The position numbers and the translations under genes are program-made. From assembly GCA_964532595.1 (NCBI GenBank), contig CAZHIQ010000015.1:1-64000 (forward strand): DNA of 64,000 nucleotides, written 5' to 3'. How positions within the stretch are numbered: the stretch's first letter is position 1; every line of letters begins with the position of its first letter. This document shows positions 52,547 through 60,505 of the stretch, piece by piece. The DNA comes from Chryseosolibacter sp964532595. GTDB lineage: Bacteria > Bacteroidota > Bacteroidia > Cytophagales > Cyclobacteriaceae. The notes beneath the pieces are model-generated. The model saw only the letters and a list, made by a program, of their open reading frames with translations. It did no database searches and had not been told where the DNA came from.

Positions 52547-55003
52547 TTAAGTGTGGTTGTCGGGAAAGTAGATGTGGAACGTTGCGCCCATTCCTGCGAC
52601 CGATTCAGCGACAATAGCTCCGTTGTGGTTCTCGGCAATTTTCTTGCAGATAGCCAGTCCGATACCTGTTCCTTCATAGGCCGATTTGACATGGAGACGC
52701 TGAAAGATGTCAAAGATCTGCCCTGCGTACTTTTGATGAAATCCGATACCGTTGTCGGAGAGGGAGATCCGATGGTAGGTTTGATGAGCAGGTAATTCGG
52801 GATGCTTTGAAACTTCGTCCGTGGAGGGCCGGGCATACTGAATTTTGATGCGCGGTATTTCTCCCTCCTTGGTGAATTTTAATGCATTTGAAATCAGGTT
52901 CGCGAAGAGCTGACTGATTTGGCCTTTCGAGGCAAAGATGGAGGGCAGGGCGTCGGTTTCAAGAATGGCTTGTCGCTCTTGCAGTTTAAGTTCAAAGTCT
53001 TCGAGTACTTCTTCCAGTACCTGGTTCAGATCGACCTCTTCTTCTGGATGTTTCTGGCGGGTGACCTGGGAATACGTGAGCACGTCACGGATCAGTGTAA
53101 GCATACGGGCCGAGGCGTTTTCGATTTTCCTGAGAAGCGCCTGTGCCGGAGGGTCGGCATTCGGCAGAATGGACTGCAACATCTCGATGAACGTTCGGAT
53201 CTTCCGCGCCGGCTCCTGCAAGTCGTGTGAAGCGATATAGGCGAACTGAGCGAGTTCTTCGTTCGATTGCTCAAGGGTTCGATTTAACTCAGCGAGTTCG
53301 CGTGTTCGCTCTTCGACAAGCTCTTCGACTTTGTGACGGGCAGTCACCTCGGCTGTAACGTCGGTAGCTACAGCAATAATGCCTGTGACAGCGCCTTCGA
53401 CATTTCTGTACGGTTCATACACGAAGTTGATATAGCGGGTGTCTTCCTTGCTCCCGTCTCTTATCATTTTGAAAGGCAATGCTTCAGCGCTGTAGCTTTC
53501 TCCTGTTTCGTACACCTGGCGTAAGAGTGTTTGATAGCCCTGGGGCAATGCTTCGGGTAGCCCTTCGAAAATGGGTTTGCCAATGACCTGCTTCGCTGAC
53601 TTTCCCCAGAGTTGCATAATTCTTTCGTTTGCAATTTCGACAACGAACTCGGGGCCACGGAGAATCGCCATGGCTACCGGGGCCTTTCGCACAAGGTTCT
53701 TCAAAATGGATTCGTTGTACTCAAGCTTCTTGCGTGCGAGTACACGGTCCGTTACGTCGACGGATATCTGCAGAATACCGTATACCTTGCCTTCGGAGTT
53801 TCGCAAGGGTTTATAGTCATAGTCGAAGTAGAATTCCGTAGGCTTCCCTCCGACGTTGAGAATTGCTTTGACTTCACTTCCATGGCAGGGCTCACCGGTT
53901 TGATATGCGTGATTTAATTCCGCGAGGAAACGTTGGCCGTGGAGTTCGGGGAGCGCCTCACGAAGAGTTTTTCCAACAACGGAGAAGTCCTTGCCCCAGT
54001 ACCGAACCATCACCTCGTTCACGTATTGAATTCTTATGTCGGGTCCAAGGTATAGACCTATGGCAACTGTACATTCGGAAATCAGCGTTCGGTATCGCAG
54101 TTCGCTTTCCTCCACCTTCTTACGCGCCAATACCTTTTCGGTAACATCATACACGATGATCATTATTTTGTGTCGTGCATCGGCGGGCCCCCCTTTGAAA
54201 GGCTGAATGATATAGTCGATGTATCGTTTGGAGGGGTCATTCAATTCCCGCTCCTGGCGTCGGTACGACCTTCCGGTCGTAATGAGTCGTTCGAAAAGAT
54301 CTTCGAACGACTCACCTTCTTCGGAGAAGACATCAAGGAAGGAATTATTTTCCAGTTCTTCACGGGTGCGATTAATCGTAGAAAGGTATAGTTGGTTGAA
54401 AATTTCAGCTCTCCAGGGTTGTCCATCGACGATACAAATGCCGATGGGGGCATGTTCGACGATTGATCCCAGAATACTTTCTCTTTGAATCAGCTGGGTG
54501 ACGGCGTTCACTTGTTCGGTGGTTTCCTGGCATACCACTAAAATGCCTGCGATGTTTCCCGACTCATCGTGAAGAGGGCTGTATCCAAAGGTCCAGTAAA
54601 CGCTTTCAATCCGTCCATTGCGATGAATGGGGATGAGTTGATCACGGTTCATGATGGAACCACCGGCCCACACTGTGTCGATCAGAGGCTTGATAACATC
54701 CCAGATTTCCGGCCAGCAATCGACAGCACGTTGGCCCAGTGCCCGGGGATGTTTTCCGTTGGTACCGAGAATTTGACGATACGCATCGTTGTAGAATTGA
54801 ATTAGATCTTCGCTCCACCAAAGCAGCATGGCAGTTTTGGCGTGAAACAGGATGTCGAGTGATGTGCGCAAACTTTGGGGCCATGTGTCGATACCTCCGA
54901 GAGGCGTCGATGCCCAGTTGAAGCGGGAAGTGAGCGCGGCCATTTCGCTGCCGGGGGCGAGAAAGGGATAGTCAGGTGTTTGGTGATTCCGGGCTGTTCG
55001 CAT
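52547..55003 (-). CDS. Multi-PAS sensor histidine kinase
   Basis: An 818-residue soluble kinase without clear membrane helices. It carries four PAS-type segments (about 30-165, 170-290, 295-420 and 425-555, each ending in a PAC-like block such as DESGNIAGILVVCQE or EGKVYGILQISVDVT), a short coiled coil (about 560-590) and a HisKA domain with the phospho-acceptor His in YIASHDLQEPARKI. The ATPase domain has NLISNALKF, DNGIGF and GTGIGLAIC. It resembles bacterial light- or redox-responsive PAS kinases. Its start overlaps the response-regulator gene by 32 bases, so they are made together. Confidence 0.9.
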   Translation of the reverse strand: MRTARNHQTPDYPFLAPGSEMAALTSRFNWASTPLGGIDTWPQSLRTSLDILFHAKTAMLLWWSEDLIQFYNDAYRQILGTNGKHPRALGQRAVDCWPEIWDVIKPLIDTVWAGGSIMNRDQLIPIHRNGRIESVYWTFGYSPLHDESGNIAGILVVCQETTEQVNAVTQLIQRESILGSIVEHAPIGICIVDGQPWRAEIFNQLYLSTINRTREELENNSFLDVFSEEGESFEDLFERLITTGRSYRRQERELNDPSKRYIDYIIQPFKGGPADARHKIMIIVYDVTEKVLARKKVEESELRYRTLISECTVAIGLYLGPDIRIQYVNEVMVRYWGKDFSVVGKTLREALPELHGQRFLAELNHAYQTGEPCHGSEVKAILNVGGKPTEFYFDYDYKPLRNSEGKVYGILQISVDVTDRVLARKKLEYNESILKNLVRKAPVAMAILRGPEFVVEIANERIMQLWGKSAKQVIGKPIFEGLPEALPQGYQTLLRQVYETGESYSAEALPFKMIRDGSKEDTRYINFVYEPYRNVEGAVTGIIAVATDVTAEVTARHKVEELVEERTRELAELNRTLEQSNEELAQFAYIASHDLQEPARKIRTFIEMLQSILPNADPPAQALLRKIENASARMLTLIRDVLTYSQVTRQKHPEEEVDLNQVLEEVLEDFELKLQERQAILETDALPSIFASKGQISQLFANLISNALKFTKEGEIPRIKIQYARPSTDEVSKHPELPAHQTYHRISLSDNGIGFHQKYAGQIFDIFQRLHVKSAYEGTGIGLAICKKIAENHNGAIVAESVAGMGATFHIYFPDNHT

Positions 55004-55442
55004 AGCTCCCGCCGTATTTTATCCAGTTGTTAATCTTTTCGCGGATAATGTTGCGCCACTCACTAAACTTATCAGGCTTTGTAATATAGTCGCTGGCTCC
55101 TAAGCTGAAGGTTGCATCGATGGTGGCCTGGTCCGAGCTGGTTGTTAAGACAATCACCGGAATTTCTTTACGACAATTCTGGGTTGCTTCCAGGAATTGC
55201 TGGCCATTCATTAACGGCATGTTCAGATCAAGGAAAATCAAATCCGGTTTGAATTGTTGCTGGGATAATTTGTCAATTGCTTCCTCGCCGTTTCCCGCAG
55301 TGACACACGCGATGTCTGGATTAATTTCCTCAATCACAGTCATAAAAATTTCCTGATCATCGGTATCGTCGTCGATGAGAAAGCAGGTAAAAGGTTGCTC
55401 CTTTTTTTCATTCCCTTCTTCCGTTCCCTTTAAACCTACCAT
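54972..55442 (-). CDS. CheY-like single-domain response regulator
   Basis: A 156-residue protein that is only a receiver domain, with the acidic pair in LIDDDTDD, the phospho-acceptor Asp in FLDLNMPLMNG, the Thr/Ser in LTTSS and the Lys in YITKPDK. No output domain is present, as in the Rcp1-type regulators paired with PAS kinases. I chose the ATG at 55442, which has AAAGAAGAAAGG just ahead; the ATG at 55478 would add 12 residues. It is first in the two-gene operon with the PAS kinase and overlaps it by 32 bases. Confidence 0.88.
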   Translation of the reverse strand: MVGLKGTEEGNEKKEQPFTCFLIDDDTDDQEIFMTVIEEINPDIACVTAGNGEEAIDKLSQQQFKPDLIFLDLNMPLMNGQQFLEATQNCRKEIPVIVLTTSSDQATIDATFSLGASDYITKPDKFSEWRNIIREKINNWIKYGGSYANSPESPNT

Positions 55443-55499
55443 GCCTTTCTTCTTTAATCCGATATTGCCCCACGCCATCCGGCGGCTGGCGTAGAGAAA

Positions 55500-55531
55500 T
55501 AAAGTTACTCAGGTCTTGTATTTAATACCAA
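55500..55531 (-). promoter_or_regulatory. Putative promoter for the response regulator/kinase operon
   Basis: On the minus strand TTG (55531-55529), a 21-base spacer and TAACTTTA (55507-55500) fit the Bacteroidota promoter pattern with one mismatch in the -7 box. It lies 22 bases upstream of the ATG at 55478 and about 58 bases upstream of the one at 55442. Confidence 0.45.
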
Positions 55532-55604
55532 TTTTTGCGGGTTAAATGCGTGAGACTACGACCAAAGCCGATGGGGAGAATCCTCAGCCGGTGAGCGGCA
55601 TAAT

Positions 55605-55612
55605 AATTATAG
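55605..55612 (+). promoter_or_regulatory. Shared upstream element of YtxH genes, copy 2
   Basis: AATTATAG lies 43 bases before the second YtxH gene and is identical to the element at 52162-52169. The neighbouring bases differ (GCTATTC against TTGTTTG). Confidence 0.35.
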
Positions 55613-55655
55613 CTATTCGGCGTAATCATTTGGTAAAACCATTAACCATACTCAT

Positions 55656-55907
55656 ATGACAAGGGGAAATAACATTTTGCTGGCCGCTTTGGGCGGGGCC
55701 GCGATTGGAGCTTTGATTGGAAGTGCGCTGACCACGGAAAGAGGCCGTCAGTTGGTAAGTGATGCCTCGCAGCGAATTAAAGAGCTCTCGGATCAGGCCA
55801 CACGCTACGCGAAAGATAACCTCGGACAGGTTGTCCGCGAAACGACGAATGAAATCGGCGGTGTGGTAAAAGAGAAGGTGGCCGAGAAAGTCAAACAACA
55901 GCAGTAA
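55656..55907 (+). CDS. YtxH domain-containing protein (copy 2)
   Basis: An 83-residue paralogue of the protein at 52205: a Gly/Ala-rich membrane segment (about 6-24), the TTERGRQLVSDA motif and an amphipathic tail ending in KVKQQQ. Shared blocks with copy 1 include GALI/GALL, TERGRQL, DNL/NNL, RETT and VVKEK. It is divergent from the response-regulator gene, with its own leader. A stem-loop follows. Confidence 0.85.
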   Translation: MTRGNNILLAALGGAAIGALIGSALTTERGRQLVSDASQRIKELSDQATRYAKDNLGQVVRETTNEIGGVVKEKVAEKVKQQQ

Positions 55908-55912
55908 AGAGA

Positions 55913-55937
55913 AGACGGCGGACTCGCTCCGCCGTCT
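55913..55937. terminator. Stem-loop between convergent YtxH copy 2 and dioxygenase genes
   Basis: AGACGGCGGA (55913-55922) pairs perfectly with TCCGCCGTCT (55928-55937) around CTCGC. There is no clear T-run on either side, so it may end transcription weakly in both directions or stabilise 3' ends. Confidence 0.5.
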
Positions 55938-56762
55938 CTAACCTATCTTAACGGAAGTCATCGTCAACGATCCGGCTACAGCCTTGTCGTTAAAGAGACT
56001 GACTTCGTCTTTTTCTGTCTGCAGAGCGAGAGAGTATATCAACGGCAGATAGTGGTCGGGTGTGGGGATGGCAAGGTCGAAGGCCGGTCCTTGTGAACGA
56101 TAGTTGATGAGCGCTTTGTGATCGCCATTGAGGATGTAATGTCTCATCTTTTCACTCGCCTCTGTGGCCCAGTCAAACGCAAAGCCGTCATCGTTGAAAC
56201 GGTCCCACGCAATGAGACGCAGATTGTGAACCAGATTCCCGCTTCCGATAATCAGAACACCATTGTTTCTCAGCGACTGCAACTCGCGCGCGAGCTCATA
56301 GTGGTACGCGGCGTCTTTGTAGTAATCAAGACTTAATTGAATAATGGGAATATTGGCTTCCGGGTAAAGGTGTTTGACAACCGACCAGGCGCCATGATCA
56401 AGACCCCATTTGTCGTCTAGATGGACCTCCGTTTGGGTGATAAGACGTTTGGCTTGACTTGCCAGTTCCGGGCTTCCGGGAGCGGGGTAATTCACTTCAT
56501 ACAGTTCCTTTGGAAAACCCCCGAAGTCATGGATGGTGGGAGGATTTTCCATCGCGGTGACATGGGTACCACGGGTTAGCCAGTGTGCCGATACGACCAG
56601 GATCGCCTTTGGTTGGGGAATTTCGGCGGCTACCTTGCGGAAACCTGCCACAAATTCGTTCTCTTCAATCGCATTCATCGGACTTCCATGACCGAGAAAA
56701 AGTACGGGCATTCGCTCGGTTAAGGGCAGTGTTCTGAGATTTTTCAGAATATTTGTTGTCAT
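55938..56762 (-). CDS. LigB-type extradiol dioxygenase (YgiD/4,5-DOPA dioxygenase-like)
   Basis: A 274-residue enzyme of the class III extradiol ring-cleavage dioxygenases. Metal-binding histidines are visible in FLGHGSPM and VVSAHW, with another conserved His in GLDHGAW. It matches the YgiD group, which opens the ring of L-DOPA and similar catechols. I start at the ATG at 56762 (MTTNILKN); the in-frame extension to 56837 has no family similarity. It is a single gene with no aromatic pathway around it. Confidence 0.87.
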   Translation of the reverse strand: MTTNILKNLRTLPLTERMPVLFLGHGSPMNAIEENEFVAGFRKVAAEIPQPKAILVVSAHWLTRGTHVTAMENPPTIHDFGGFPKELYEVNYPAPGSPELASQAKRLITQTEVHLDDKWGLDHGAWSVVKHLYPEANIPIIQLSLDYYKDAAYHYELARELQSLRNNGVLIIGSGNLVHNLRLIAWDRFNDDGFAFDWATEASEKMRHYILNGDHKALINYRSQGPAFDLAIPTPDHYLPLIYSLALQTEKDEVSLFNDKAVAGSLTMTSVKIG

Positions 56763-56964
56763 CGCGGCTGTATTTGTCAAATGTCGAAAATAAGTCCTGG
56801 CAGTAGCAAAAATGCACTTCCCGCTCTCGAAAACCATTAATCCAGTTTAAGATCGTCGGTCAAACGATTAGGTTGCTGAAGATTTTATGAGCAAATTGAA
56901 GGAATCAGGCAGCGAGACGTAGGGGTACGAAATTTTAAGCTTGTCTTAGGCCTAAAGAATAGTT

Positions 56965-57618
56965 ATGAAATTGCAGATGTGGATTCTTTTCGCCTGTCTG
57001 ACCCTCCAAACTCCCGTTGCGGCAGCATTCAATACTTCTCATGCGGTTTCAGACACCGCTCAATTCGCCCTGGTGAAACAGAATGGCGGTATTTCGCTTT
57101 ATGAGCGTTGGTACGTAGGTCCGACCGACATCAAGGCGCGCGAAGTCAAGGCTATTTTTCTCGTTGACATAGAACCCGATGCCGCTGTCGCACTCATACG
57201 CGATCAACGCCGCGGGCGCGAATGGAACAAGAACACCCGAGAGTACAAGGTTGTCGAACTGGAGGGTGATAAATGGATAAGCTACCTGCATTACGATCTT
57301 CCCTGGCCGCTGAGTGATCAGGATTGCGTTCTTGAGCATTCCCCGTATCGCCACAACAATTCGATTTATATTCCTTTCGAGGCTGTTCCCCACGTTGATT
57401 TCCCTGAGAGTGATCGGGTGCAGCGCATTCCTAACATTCGCGGTAAGTGGGTGTTCTCGCCCGACCCCGCGGGTACACGTGTGGAGTATTATATCACTAC
57501 AACGCCCAGCAGTTCTCTCCCTACTTGGGTAACGGACCCCGTCATACGCAACAACCTTATTGCGTCTCTTCAGGCGTTTCGCGATATTCTCCAGTCGAAG
57601 GAACTGACGCGTAAATGA
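56965..57618 (+). CDS. START domain-containing exported protein
   Basis: A 217-residue protein with a signal peptide (about 1-21, ending PVAAA). The rest is one START-type lipid-binding fold; typical features are the D-rich block VDIEPDAAVALIRD, GREWNKNTREY, SYLHYDLPWPLSDQD and the late GTRVEYYITT strand. Such proteins bind or move hydrophobic ligands; no enzyme activity is expected. It should be periplasmic. It has no operon partner in the window. Confidence 0.85.
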   Translation: MKLQMWILFACLTLQTPVAAAFNTSHAVSDTAQFALVKQNGGISLYERWYVGPTDIKAREVKAIFLVDIEPDAAVALIRDQRRGREWNKNTREYKVVELEGDKWISYLHYDLPWPLSDQDCVLEHSPYRHNNSIYIPFEAVPHVDFPESDRVQRIPNIRGKWVFSPDPAGTRVEYYITTTPSSSLPTWVTDPVIRNNLIASLQAFRDILQSKELTRK

Positions 57619-57734
57619 CCGTTGTTCCGGCGCTCTGCGTTTTGTTCGTTTTATGACTTTTGCGTTCTTTTGCTGAGATGCTATCACCGTTCTGCTGGCA
57701 TAGTTCCCTTGAATTAAGTTAAATCAGAATCGCC

Positions 57735-58982
57735 ATGAAGAAACACGTGTTTTCCATAGTGGTTGCAGCCTCCTGTATTTGTCAGGCCTTGGGTCAGGAG
57801 CGGATCGACATCAAGCTTCCACCGGGCTTTGCTGCCCAGGTGTTTGCTGATGACGTAGGTCGCGCGCGACATATCGCGGTAACACCCCAGGGGCATGTGT
57901 ATGTCAAGCTGGGAAGAGTCGAAAATGGAAATGGCATCCTCATGTTTGAGGATACAGACAAAGACGGAAAAGCAGATAAGCAAACGGGCTTCGGAGACTA
58001 TGCAGGAACAGGAATAGCCCTAACGCGTGATTACCTTTATGCTACTTCGGACTCTGAAGTATACCGGTATGCGCTCGATAACCAGGGCCGCGTAAGAAAT
58101 CCGGACACTCCTGAACGCATTGTTAGGGATCTCGTCGACAAACGCCAGCATGCATCTAAGTCCATCACGCTGGATACACAGGGAAACATCTATGTGAACA
58201 TCGGCGCTCCGTCCAATGCTTGCCAGGAACGCGATCGCATGAAAGGGTCACCGGGAATGATGCCGTGTCCTATTCTTGATTCGGCGGGCGGTATCTGGCA
58301 GTTTCGCGCTTCAAAGCCCGAGCAAACCTATGCGGATGGAAAGCGCTATGCGACCGGCCTTCGCAACGTCGTTGGTCTCGATTGGAATAAGCAACTTAAC
58401 CAGTTGTTTGTGACTCAGCACGGACGGGATCAGCTCTTCCAGCTGTACCCCAAGCTCTACGATGCGCAGCAAAGCGCCGAACTTCCTGCTGAAACCCTCT
58501 ACGCTATTGATGAGGGAGACGACTGTGGGTGGCCGTATGTCTACTACGACCATTTCCAGAAGAAGAAGATTCTGGCTCCTGAATACGGCGGCGATGGAAA
58601 GAAGACCGGAGGCGAAAATGCCAAAGACCCGCTGATGGCGTTTCCGGCACATCTTGCTCCCAACGCGCTTTTATTTTATACTGGCAACATGTTCCCCGCG
58701 CGGTATCGTAACGGCGCGTTTATTGCTTTCCACGGATCATGGAACCGGGCTCCCGAACCTCAGAAGGGTTATATGGTAGCCTTTGTTCCTTTTCGCAATG
58801 GTAAGCCTACAGGCGAGTGGGAAGTATTTGCCGACAACTTCGCAGGCGTAGAAGTCATCGACGCGCCGGGACAGGCCAGACACAGACCGTGTGGACTGGC
58901 ACAAGGTCCCGATGGTGCCCTGTACGTTTCTGATGATGCCAAGGGAACAATATTTAAAATTACCTATCGCGGCAAACGCTGA
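57735..58982 (+). CDS. PQQ-dependent sugar (sorbosone-type) dehydrogenase
   Basis: A 415-residue exported protein with a signal peptide (ending ALGQE) and a six-bladed beta-propeller of the glucose/sorbosone dehydrogenase family (LPPGFAAQVFADDVG, HIAVTPQGHVYV, DEGDDCGWPYVYYDH, FHGSWNR, CGLAQGPDGALYVSDDAKG). The family uses PQQ in the propeller centre to oxidise aldoses or their lactones. A soluble cytochrome c gene begins 4 bases downstream and is probably the electron acceptor. No pqq synthesis genes are visible, so the cofactor may be imported or absent. Confidence 0.88.
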   Translation: MKKHVFSIVVAASCICQALGQERIDIKLPPGFAAQVFADDVGRARHIAVTPQGHVYVKLGRVENGNGILMFEDTDKDGKADKQTGFGDYAGTGIALTRDYLYATSDSEVYRYALDNQGRVRNPDTPERIVRDLVDKRQHASKSITLDTQGNIYVNIGAPSNACQERDRMKGSPGMMPCPILDSAGGIWQFRASKPEQTYADGKRYATGLRNVVGLDWNKQLNQLFVTQHGRDQLFQLYPKLYDAQQSAELPAETLYAIDEGDDCGWPYVYYDHFQKKKILAPEYGGDGKKTGGENAKDPLMAFPAHLAPNALLFYTGNMFPARYRNGAFIAFHGSWNRAPEPQKGYMVAFVPFRNGKPTGEWEVFADNFAGVEVIDAPGQARHRPCGLAQGPDGALYVSDDAKGTIFKITYRGKR

Positions 58983-58986
58983 TTAA

Positions 58987-59394
58987 ATGGACTATCGTAT
59001 AGCGATCCTGGCGGTTGGTTTGATGCTGGTGGTGTTCGCATCAAACGCCCAGGAAAAAACATCCTCGCAAAGACCTCTGGAAAACGGAAAAACGGTTTAC
59101 GACACTTACTGCCTTTCTTGCCATCAGTCCGATGGCTCGGGTATTCCCAACCTTGCACCTCCATTGGTGAAAGGCGAGTATGTGAACGGAGAGAAAGACC
59201 GATTGATTGACATCGTTCTGAAAGGGATGGAAGGTGTGACGATTAAGGGCGAGACGTATTTCAATCCGATGCCGCCTTTTGATTATCTCTCCGATCAGGA
59301 AATCGCTGATGTGCTCACCTACATCCGTGCTAACTTCGAAAACTCTGGTAGTGCGGTGGTTGCAGACGAAGTGAAGGCTCGCCGTTCGCAGTGA
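58987..59394 (+). CDS. Cytochrome c (electron acceptor of the sugar dehydrogenase)
   Basis: A 135-residue exported cytochrome with a signal peptide ending at SNAQ. The heme site CLSCH is near residue 40 and the axial Met is probably in NPMPPFDYL. The family is class I cytochrome c (IPNLAPPLVKG, DQEIADVLTYIRANF). It lies 4 bases after the sorbosone-type dehydrogenase gene, a common pairing in which the cytochrome takes electrons from PQQ and hands them to the respiratory chain. Confidence 0.92.
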   Translation: MDYRIAILAVGLMLVVFASNAQEKTSSQRPLENGKTVYDTYCLSCHQSDGSGIPNLAPPLVKGEYVNGEKDRLIDIVLKGMEGVTIKGETYFNPMPPFDYLSDQEIADVLTYIRANFENSGSAVVADEVKARRSQ

Positions 59395-59438
59395 GTTTAA
59401 TTGACTGTTCCTTTAATTAATTTAACAGATAACGAAAG

Positions 59439-60440
59439 ATGGAGTATCGTAAGATTGCTGACACGGATTTCACATTACCCGCGATTACTTTTGGCGCCTG
59501 GGCCGCTGGAGGCTGGATGTGGGGCCGGACGGAGCGTAAAGACGCCGTTGAAGCGATTCGCGCTTCCTATGACCTTGGCGTGACCGCGATCGATACAGCA
59601 CCGGTCTATGGACAAGGAACCAGCGAGGAGATCGTCGGTGAAGCGATAAGGGGATTGGATAGGTCGAAAGTGCAGATCCTAACCAAGTATGGAATGCGGT
59701 GGGATCTGGATGAGCCGCGCGGTGACTTCGCTTTCAGTAGCCGTGATAATAGCGGGAAGGAGATTGACATTTACCGATATGCCGGCCGGGATAGTATTAT
59801 TAAAGAATGTGAAGACAGCTTGCGACGTCTTGGTACGGATTACATCGACCTCTATCAAATTCACTGGCCCGATACGCAGACGCCCATAGCAGAGTCGATG
59901 GAGGCGGTGTCAAGGCTGATCGAACAAGGAAAGGTCCGTTATGCGGGGGTATGTAATTACAGCGCTGCCCAGATGCAAGAAGCGGAACGCCATATCAAAC
60001 TGGTCTCTAACCAGGTTCCGTACAGCATGGTGAAACGCGACATTGAAAGCGAGCTTGTACCTCACTGCGTTAATGGAAAGAAAGCTATCATCGCGTATAG
60101 TCCGCTCGAGAGAGGCTTGCTAACCGGAAAGATGACGCCGGGATACAAATTCGCGGAAGGCGATCATCGCGCCGGGCTGTATTTCTTCAAAGATGAAAAC
60201 ATCAAGGCAACCAATGCGTTTCTTGATACGCTTAAGCCTCTTGCCAAAGAAAAAGGGGCAACACTCGCGCAGCTGGTGCTGCGTTGGACGTTGAATCGTC
60301 CGTTTATTACGATTGCACTTGTTGGCGCGCGAAATGCTGAGCAGGCGGTAGCCAATGCGAAGGCAGCCGATATTACACTTACCGATGAGGAAATGAACTT
60401 CATCACGCGGGAACTGGAACTGTTAAAGCTTCAGAAGTAG
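59439..60440 (+). CDS. Aldo/keto reductase
   Basis: A 333-residue cytoplasmic NAD(P)H-dependent oxidoreductase with the (alpha/beta)8 barrel of the AKR family. The catalytic tetrad is visible: Asp in AIDTAPVYG, Tyr in PVYG, Lys in ILTKYG and His in YQIHWPD. The late segment ITIALVGARNAEQ resembles the cofactor-binding region. It lies 44 bases after the cytochrome gene and may share its transcript. Substrate unknown; reduction or oxidation of a sugar aldehyde fits the neighbours. Confidence 0.9.
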   Translation: MEYRKIADTDFTLPAITFGAWAAGGWMWGRTERKDAVEAIRASYDLGVTAIDTAPVYGQGTSEEIVGEAIRGLDRSKVQILTKYGMRWDLDEPRGDFAFSSRDNSGKEIDIYRYAGRDSIIKECEDSLRRLGTDYIDLYQIHWPDTQTPIAESMEAVSRLIEQGKVRYAGVCNYSAAQMQEAERHIKLVSNQVPYSMVKRDIESELVPHCVNGKKAIIAYSPLERGLLTGKMTPGYKFAEGDHRAGLYFFKDENIKATNAFLDTLKPLAKEKGATLAQLVLRWTLNRPFITIALVGARNAEQAVANAKAADITLTDEEMNFITRELELLKLQK

Positions 60441-60442
60441 CA

Positions 60443-60478
60443 AAAAAAATCGCATACCGGAGATAGCTCCGGTATGCG
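60443..60478 (-). terminator. Intrinsic terminator of the MBL-rhodanese gene
   Basis: CGCATACCGGA (60451-60461) pairs perfectly with TCCGGTATGCG (60468-60478). On the minus strand the stem is followed by eight T, so it ends the MBL-rhodanese transcript. It directly abuts the convergent aldo/keto reductase gene and lacks a T-run for the plus direction. Confidence 0.85.
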
Positions 60479-60505
60479 TGAATTGTTTCACAAGGTGAAG
60501 GGAAT

